64,000 nucleotides of DNA. Source: JAJZAM01 sp027391075. GTDB taxonomy: Bacteria; Actinomycetota; Acidimicrobiia; Acidimicrobiales; Palsa-688. The notes beneath the pieces were generated by a model. That model was not told where the DNA came from and ran no database searches. It saw nothing but the letters and a program-made list of their open reading frames with translations. Shown one piece after another: positions 59,629 to 64,000 of this stretch. The stretch spans positions 1 to 64,000 of the forward strand of contig DAHYHI010000079.1 in assembly GCA_027391075.1 (NCBI GenBank), written 5' to 3'. The position numbers were made by a program, and so were the translations under genes. The stretch's first letter is position 1; each line of letters starts with the position of its first letter.

Positions 59629-60486
59629 TCAAGTGCCCGTTCGGCCGGTCCTCGCTCTGGCCGCGCCAGACCGGCTCGTCGCTGCAGGGGCCGTTCGGGC
59701 ACGCTGGGCGTTTCCGGCACGCCGGGTGCCTTGGACGTCGGAAGTCACCGCAGCTGCGCCGTCGAAGGCGGCCTCGGCCTGCTCGCGGTGGATGCGGGCC
59801 AGCGCAGCGTCTCTGGCGCCTTCGATGTGGGCTGCGGCGGCCTCTCGCGCCGCTTGGGAGTCGCGGTCGCGGATCGCCTCGAAAAGCTTCCGGTGATCCT
59901 TGCGGGCCTGGTCGACGCGACCGGGGATCGTGAGGGTCGTCTCCATGCCGGCGGTGATCATCTCTTGAAGGACGCCTTGGGTCTGTAACAGAAAACGGTT
60001 CTTCGCCATCTCCACGATCCGCATGTGGAACGCCGTGTCGAGCTGGCGCAGAACCGCGAAGTCGATCGGGCCGACCCTGGACTTCTCCTCGGCCTCTAGA
60101 TGATGGCCTAGGGCTTCGACCTCGCGGTTGGTGGCGACCTCTGCGGCCCATTCCGCGGCGGGGACCTCCAGCACTTGGCGCATAGCGAACAACTCGGCAA
60201 GGGAGACTTCCATGCTCGCAAGGCGCGACCTGATCGCCACTTGGTCGCCGGTGCCGACGAACACCCCCTGGCCGTGCTTTACGACGACCCTTCCGCGCGC
60301 CTCCAAGACCCTGACGGCCTCGCGCAGCGCCGGTCGACTCACGCCAAGGAGTCTTGCCATTTCACGCTCCGAAGGTAGGCGCTGGCCTTCTTGGAGATCC
60401 TCTGTTTGGATCAGTTCGTCGAGGCGGGCGACGATCCTGTCGGTCAGGCTTCCGGATTCTTTTATCGGGCTCCAAAGGCTGCCCAT
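59629..60486 (-). CDS. GntR/FadR-family (FCD) regulator of the sugar-acid/sulfonate cluster
   Basis: The product, about 285 residues, has a winged helix (LPSEREMARLLGVSRPALREAVRVLE is split across about residues 37-63) and an FCD domain with metal-binding residues in LDTAFHMRIVEMAKN and DHRKLFEAIRD. The Arg/Ala/Thr-rich tail of about 45 residues is unusual and probably disordered. I place the start at ATG 60486, with GGAGG 9 bp upstream, rather than the in-frame codon at 60549. It precedes the SuyA-like gene on the same strand. In the 60487-60640 gap, TGGTAAGAGGTCAGGAC around 60570 contains GGTC half-sites that might serve autoregulation. Confidence 0.85.
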   Translation of the reverse strand: MGSLWSPIKESGSLTDRIVARLDELIQTEDLQEGQRLPSEREMARLLGVSRPALREAVRVLEARGRVVVKHGQGVFVGTGDQVAIRSRLASMEVSLAELFAMRQVLEVPAAEWAAEVATNREVEALGHHLEAEEKSRVGPIDFAVLRQLDTAFHMRIVEMAKNRFLLQTQGVLQEMITAGMETTLTIPGRVDQARKDHRKLFEAIRDRDSQAAREAAAAHIEGARDAALARIHREQAEAAFDGAAAVTSDVQGTRRAGNAQRARTAPAATSRSGAARARTGRTGT

Positions 60487-60640
60487 ACGCTGAGACCTCC
60501 AATGCGACTCCGGTTCGACGCCGACCGGCTCTTCGACCTCTACGATCATAAGCCACCCGCTACATGTGGTAAGAGGTCAGGACAACTGTGAGGCCAATGC
60601 CCCTGCGGACGGCGCCGGCCGCCGTAGGATGGCACCCGCT

Positions 60641-63600
60641 ATGGCTGACATCAACGAGGATTCTCTGCCCGCAAGCTCTCAAGGTTCGGCTTCACGTTTT
60701 GGGGCTAACGCCTGGCTGGTCGACGACATGTACGAGCAGTACCGCCGGGACCCTGCTTCGGTCAGTGACTCCTGGAAGGAGTTCTTCGAGAACTACCGGC
60801 CCGGCGGCGTGAATCTGGCGAGACCCGCCAGCCCCGAGGCGACGGCCAGAACAGCCGGGCGGATCGCCGGTGGCGGTGGCCAGGCTACCGACCCCGGCGC
60901 CTCGGCGAACGGTACAGGCGGCCGGGTAGGGTCAGGTAGGGCTGACCCAACTCCAGCTTCAGCGCGCAGCGCCCCGTCGACAGGGATTTCGACCCCAGCC
61001 GACCACGCCGGCGCTAGCGCGGGCGGGGATCCGGCCAACCCGCTGCGGGGGGCGGCTCTGCGGGTAGCGGCGAACATGACGGCCAGCCTCGGGGTGCCGA
61101 CGGCCACCAGCTTTAGGGTTGTCCCGGCCAAGCTCCTCGAAGTGAACCGCCGGATGCTGAACAACCAACTCTCGCGAACTGGGTCGGCGGGCAAGATCAG
61201 CTTTACCCACCTCATTGCGTTCGCCGTTTTGCGGGCGGTGGCCGGGGTGCCGGGGCTGAACTCTAGCTTCGTCGACGCTGAGAGCTCTGATCCCAAATCG
61301 GCTCCCGCCGTGGTGCGTCACCGTCACGTAGGGCTTGGGATCGCCGTAGACGTGGAGAAGGCCGACGGCAGCCGGAGCCTGATGGTTCCGGTGATCAAGA
61401 ACGCGGACGAGATGGACTTCCGGGACTTCTGGCTGGCCTACGAGGACCTGATACGCAAAGTGCGTTCCAACAAGATCGGCGCGGACGACCTTGCCGGGGC
61501 GACGATCACGGTGACCAACCCTGGGACGATCGGCACCGTTCAGTCCGTGCCGAGGCTGATGCCAGGCCAGGGGGCGATCATTGGGGTCGGGTCTATCGAC
61601 TATCCGGCCGAGTGGCAGGCTGCCGACCCCCGAGTGCTAGCCGAGCTCGGCGTCTCCAAGGTGGTCACCCTGACGAGCACCTACGACCACAGGATCATCC
61701 AAGGCGCGGAGTCGGGGCTTTTCCTCCAAAGGGCGCACCAGTTGTTGGTCGGTTCGGAGGGTTTCTACCACGACATCTTCAAGTCGATGGGCGTTCCCTA
61801 CGAGCCTGTTCCCTACGGTAAGGACGCCAACGACCTGGCGGACACGGCCGACCTGCGCCAGCGTAAGCAGGTCCACGTGGACAACCTGATCAACCTCTAC
61901 CGCGTCCGCGGTCACCTTATCGCTCACCTGGACCCGCTGGACTGGAAAGACCCCCACATGCACCCCGAGCTCGACCCGGCGACGCACGGGCTCTCCTTGT
62001 GGGATCTCGACAGGGAGTTCTACACGAACGGGCTGGCTGGCACCGAGTCGATGCGGCTCGGCGACATACTCGGCGTGCTGCGAGACGCTTACTGCCGCAC
62101 TGTCGGAGTCGAGTACATGCACATCCAAGACCCCGACCAGAAGCGTTGGATACAAGAGCGCGTAGAGGGTGTGCCCACCTCCCTTGCGATAGACGACCAG
62201 AGGTGGATTCTCGACAGGCTTAACGCCGCCGAGGCGTTAGAACAGTTCCTGAACACCAAGTACATCGGCCAGAAGCGGTTCGGTCTCGAGGGCGGCGAGG
62301 CGGCGATAGCGCTCGTGGATGCTGTCATAGACGAGGCGGCGACGGACGGGATCTCCCAGGTGGTCCTCGGCATGGCGCATCGGGGAAGGCTCAACGTCCT
62401 GATCAACATCGTCGGCAAGAGTTACAAGGACCTCTTCGAGGAGTTCGAGGGCAATATCGACCCTGGAAGCGTCCAAGGTTCCGGCGACGTCAAATACCAC
62501 AAGGGCTTCAGGGGGAAGTTCACCGGTCGCTCGGGAGTGACCGTGGACGTCATTCTCGCTTCGAACCCGTCGCACCTAGAAGCCGTCGACCCCGTCGTCG
62601 AAGGCATAGCCAGAGCGTGCCAAGACGAGGTCGCGTCGCCCGGCGAGCATCCGGTCCTGGCTCTTTTGATCCACGGCGACGCCGCGTTCGCTGGACAGGG
62701 GGTCGTGGCGGAGACCCTCAACATGTCGGCGCTTCCCGGCTACGAGACCGGCGGAACCGTCCACCTGGTGATCAACAACCAGCTCGGTTTCACGACCAAC
62801 CCCGACGCCGCCCGCTCGTCGGTGTACGCCACCGACGTGGCGAGGATGATCCAAGCCCCGATCTTCCACGTCAACGGGGACGACCCTGAGGCGTGCGTAA
62901 GAGTCGGAAGGCTCGCGTTCGCGTTCCGCCAGCAGTTCCACAAAGACGTCGTCATCGACATGGTCTGTTATCGCCGCTACGGCCACAATGAACAGGACGA
63001 CCCGTCTTTGACCCAGCCTTTGCTCTATCAGATGATCAAAGAGCATCGAAGCGTCCGCAAGCTGTACACCGAGTCCCTGGTACGGCGCGGCGACATCGAC
63101 ATGGCCGAGGCGGAGCGGGCGTTGGCGGACTTCTCGTCGCGGCTGCAGTCGGCTTTGGACGAGACCAGGGCAGCAGCGCCGCCCAAGCCGACGCACGTCC
63201 CACCGGCGCCCGAGCCAGCACCGGTCCTGCCGCCCGAGGAGACAGGAGTTTCCAAGGAGAACCTCGACCGGGTCGTGGCGGCGCTGTCGCGCTTTCCTGA
63301 CGGCTTCACGGTTCACCCCAAGTTGACACGGGTGTTCGACACGAGGACGAGGCTGTGGGAGTCAGGCGAGGCGGACTGGGCCTTGGGCGAGGCGCTCGCT
63401 TTCGGCACTTTGCTGCTCGAAGGCCGCGACGTCCGCCTCGCTGGCCAGGACACCCGGCGGGGGACTTTCGGCCATCGCAACGCCGCTGTCGTCGACTACA
63501 GGACCGGAGCCGAGTACCTTCCCCTGGGTGCCCTCGGGCCCGGCCGGTTCAGCATCTACGACTCGCTCCTTTCCGAGTACGCGGCCTTGGGTTTCGAGTA

Positions 63601-64000
63601 CGGCTACTCGCTGATAGCCCAAGATGGGCTGGTCGCATGGGAGGCGCAGTTCGGCGACTTCGTAAACGGGGCGCAGATTGTCATAGACCAGTTCTTGGCG
63701 GCGGCGGAGATCAAGTGGGGCCAGCAGTCTGGTCTGACTTTGCTCCTACCTCACGGCTACGAAGGTCAAGGCGCCGAGCACTCCTCGGCGCGAATCGAGC
63801 GCTTCTTGGACCTCTGCGCCGAGGACAACATGCAGGTCGTCAACGCCACCACGGCGTCGCAGCTGTTCCACCTGCTGCGCAGGCAGGTGGTGCGCACAAG
63901 CCGCAAACCTCTCATCGTGTTTACCCCGAAGCGCTATCTGAGGGGTCGTGAAGCGTACAGTCCCCTCGGCGAGTTCACCTCGGGGCATTTCCGCGAAGTG
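60641..64000 (+). CDS. kgd: Multifunctional 2-oxoglutarate decarboxylase/dehydrogenase E1 with fused E2-type domain, partial
   Basis: The frame is open from ATG 60641 to the right edge (1120 codons) with no stop, so the C-terminus is missing. Residues about 20-50 (NAWLVDDMYEQYRRDP) are the usual E1o start. A Pro/Ala/Gly-rich linker follows, then an acyltransferase-like domain (about 130-390; TVTNPGTIGTVQSVPRLMPGQG, and STYDHRIIQGAESG with the catalytic His). The thiamine-dependent E1 part follows: FGLEGGEAAIAL, GMAHRGRLNVL, NPSHLEAVDPVVEG, HGDAAFAGQG and YRRYGHNEQDDPS. This fused form is characteristic of Actinobacteria. ATG 60629 is an alternative start. Confidence 0.93.
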   Translation, partial: MADINEDSLPASSQGSASRFGANAWLVDDMYEQYRRDPASVSDSWKEFFENYRPGGVNLARPASPEATARTAGRIAGGGGQATDPGASANGTGGRVGSGRADPTPASARSAPSTGISTPADHAGASAGGDPANPLRGAALRVAANMTASLGVPTATSFRVVPAKLLEVNRRMLNNQLSRTGSAGKISFTHLIAFAVLRAVAGVPGLNSSFVDAESSDPKSAPAVVRHRHVGLGIAVDVEKADGSRSLMVPVIKNADEMDFRDFWLAYEDLIRKVRSNKIGADDLAGATITVTNPGTIGTVQSVPRLMPGQGAIIGVGSIDYPAEWQAADPRVLAELGVSKVVTLTSTYDHRIIQGAESGLFLQRAHQLLVGSEGFYHDIFKSMGVPYEPVPYGKDANDLADTADLRQRKQVHVDNLINLYRVRGHLIAHLDPLDWKDPHMHPELDPATHGLSLWDLDREFYTNGLAGTESMRLGDILGVLRDAYCRTVGVEYMHIQDPDQKRWIQERVEGVPTSLAIDDQRWILDRLNAAEALEQFLNTKYIGQKRFGLEGGEAAIALVDAVIDEAATDGISQVVLGMAHRGRLNVLINIVGKSYKDLFEEFEGNIDPGSVQGSGDVKYHKGFRGKFTGRSGVTVDVILASNPSHLEAVDPVVEGIARACQDEVASPGEHPVLALLIHGDAAFAGQGVVAETLNMSALPGYETGGTVHLVINNQLGFTTNPDAARSSVYATDVARMIQAPIFHVNGDDPEACVRVGRLAFAFRQQFHKDVVIDMVCYRRYGHNEQDDPSLTQPLLYQMIKEHRSVRKLYTESLVRRGDIDMAEAERALADFSSRLQSALDETRAAAPPKPTHVPPAPEPAPVLPPEETGVSKENLDRVVAALSRFPDGFTVHPKLTRVFDTRTRLWESGEADWALGEALAFGTLLLEGRDVRLAGQDTRRGTFGHRNAAVVDYRTGAEYLPLGALGPGRFSIYDSLLSEYAALGFEYGYSLIAQDGLVAWEAQFGDFVNGAQIVIDQFLAAAEIKWGQQSGLTLLLPHGYEGQGAEHSSARIERFLDLCAEDNMQVVNATTASQLFHLLRRQVVRTSRKPLIVFTPKRYLRGREAYSPLGEFTSGHFREV

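Overview
The window is high-GC, gene-dense DNA with short intergenic gaps and many ATGA-type overlaps. It reads as an actinobacterial chromosome. The clearest lineage clue is the gene cut off by the right edge (60641-64000): a multifunctional 2-oxoglutarate decarboxylase/dehydrogenase with an acyltransferase domain fused ahead of the E1 part, a hallmark of Actinobacteria. A deep branch such as Acidimicrobiia is possible, but that is a guess. I saw no tRNA, rRNA, CRISPR array, insertion sequence or phage gene.

Layout. 1-18 kb is mostly housekeeping: a zinc-uptake lipoprotein divergent from a Zur/Fur repressor, a ChrB-N protein, a PAP2 phosphatase, a CYTH-CHAD protein, a pterin dehydratase, the TldD/TldE pair, a polysaccharide deacetylase, argG, an orphan D12 adenine methyltransferase, an NfeD-like/flotillin pair, YceI, and a three-gene operon of two PLP lyase-like enzymes plus an M20 amidohydrolase. 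18-24 kb holds two overlapping cyclic-di-GMP genes (GGDEF-EAL; HD-PAS-GGDEM). 23.8-37.2 kb is an accessory catabolic island: a GntR regulator, a three-component Rieske oxygenase (oxygenase, ferredoxin, reductase), a 4,5-dihydroxyphthalate decarboxylase-like protein, a cupin, divergent PanB-like and RpiB-like enzymes, an MFS pump and a Liv-type ABC importer whose two permeases and one ATPase are fused in one chain. 37-48 kb is again mixed: YbaK, divergent purE and purK, a class II aldolase, a cytochrome b module, two further membrane or secreted proteins, a methyltransferase, a hydrolase and EttA.

48-60.5 kb is the most interesting part. A GH31 glycosidase, two divergent 2-hydroxyacid dehydrogenases of different folds, a DapA-type lyase, an SDR, an IlvD/Edd dehydratase, an aldehyde dehydrogenase, a split UxaA-family enzyme resembling sulfolactate sulfo-lyase (SuyA/SuyB) and a GntR regulator together cover nearly every step of a sulfo-Entner-Doudoroff route: sulfoquinovose to sulfolactate, then to pyruvate and sulfite. 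No lactonase, substrate importer or sulfite exporter is visible. A pentose (Weimberg-like) pathway is the main alternative, but it would leave SuyAB and the two dehydrogenases unexplained. FadR-like palindromes lie in the promoters of this island, and different palindromes recur in the Rieske island.
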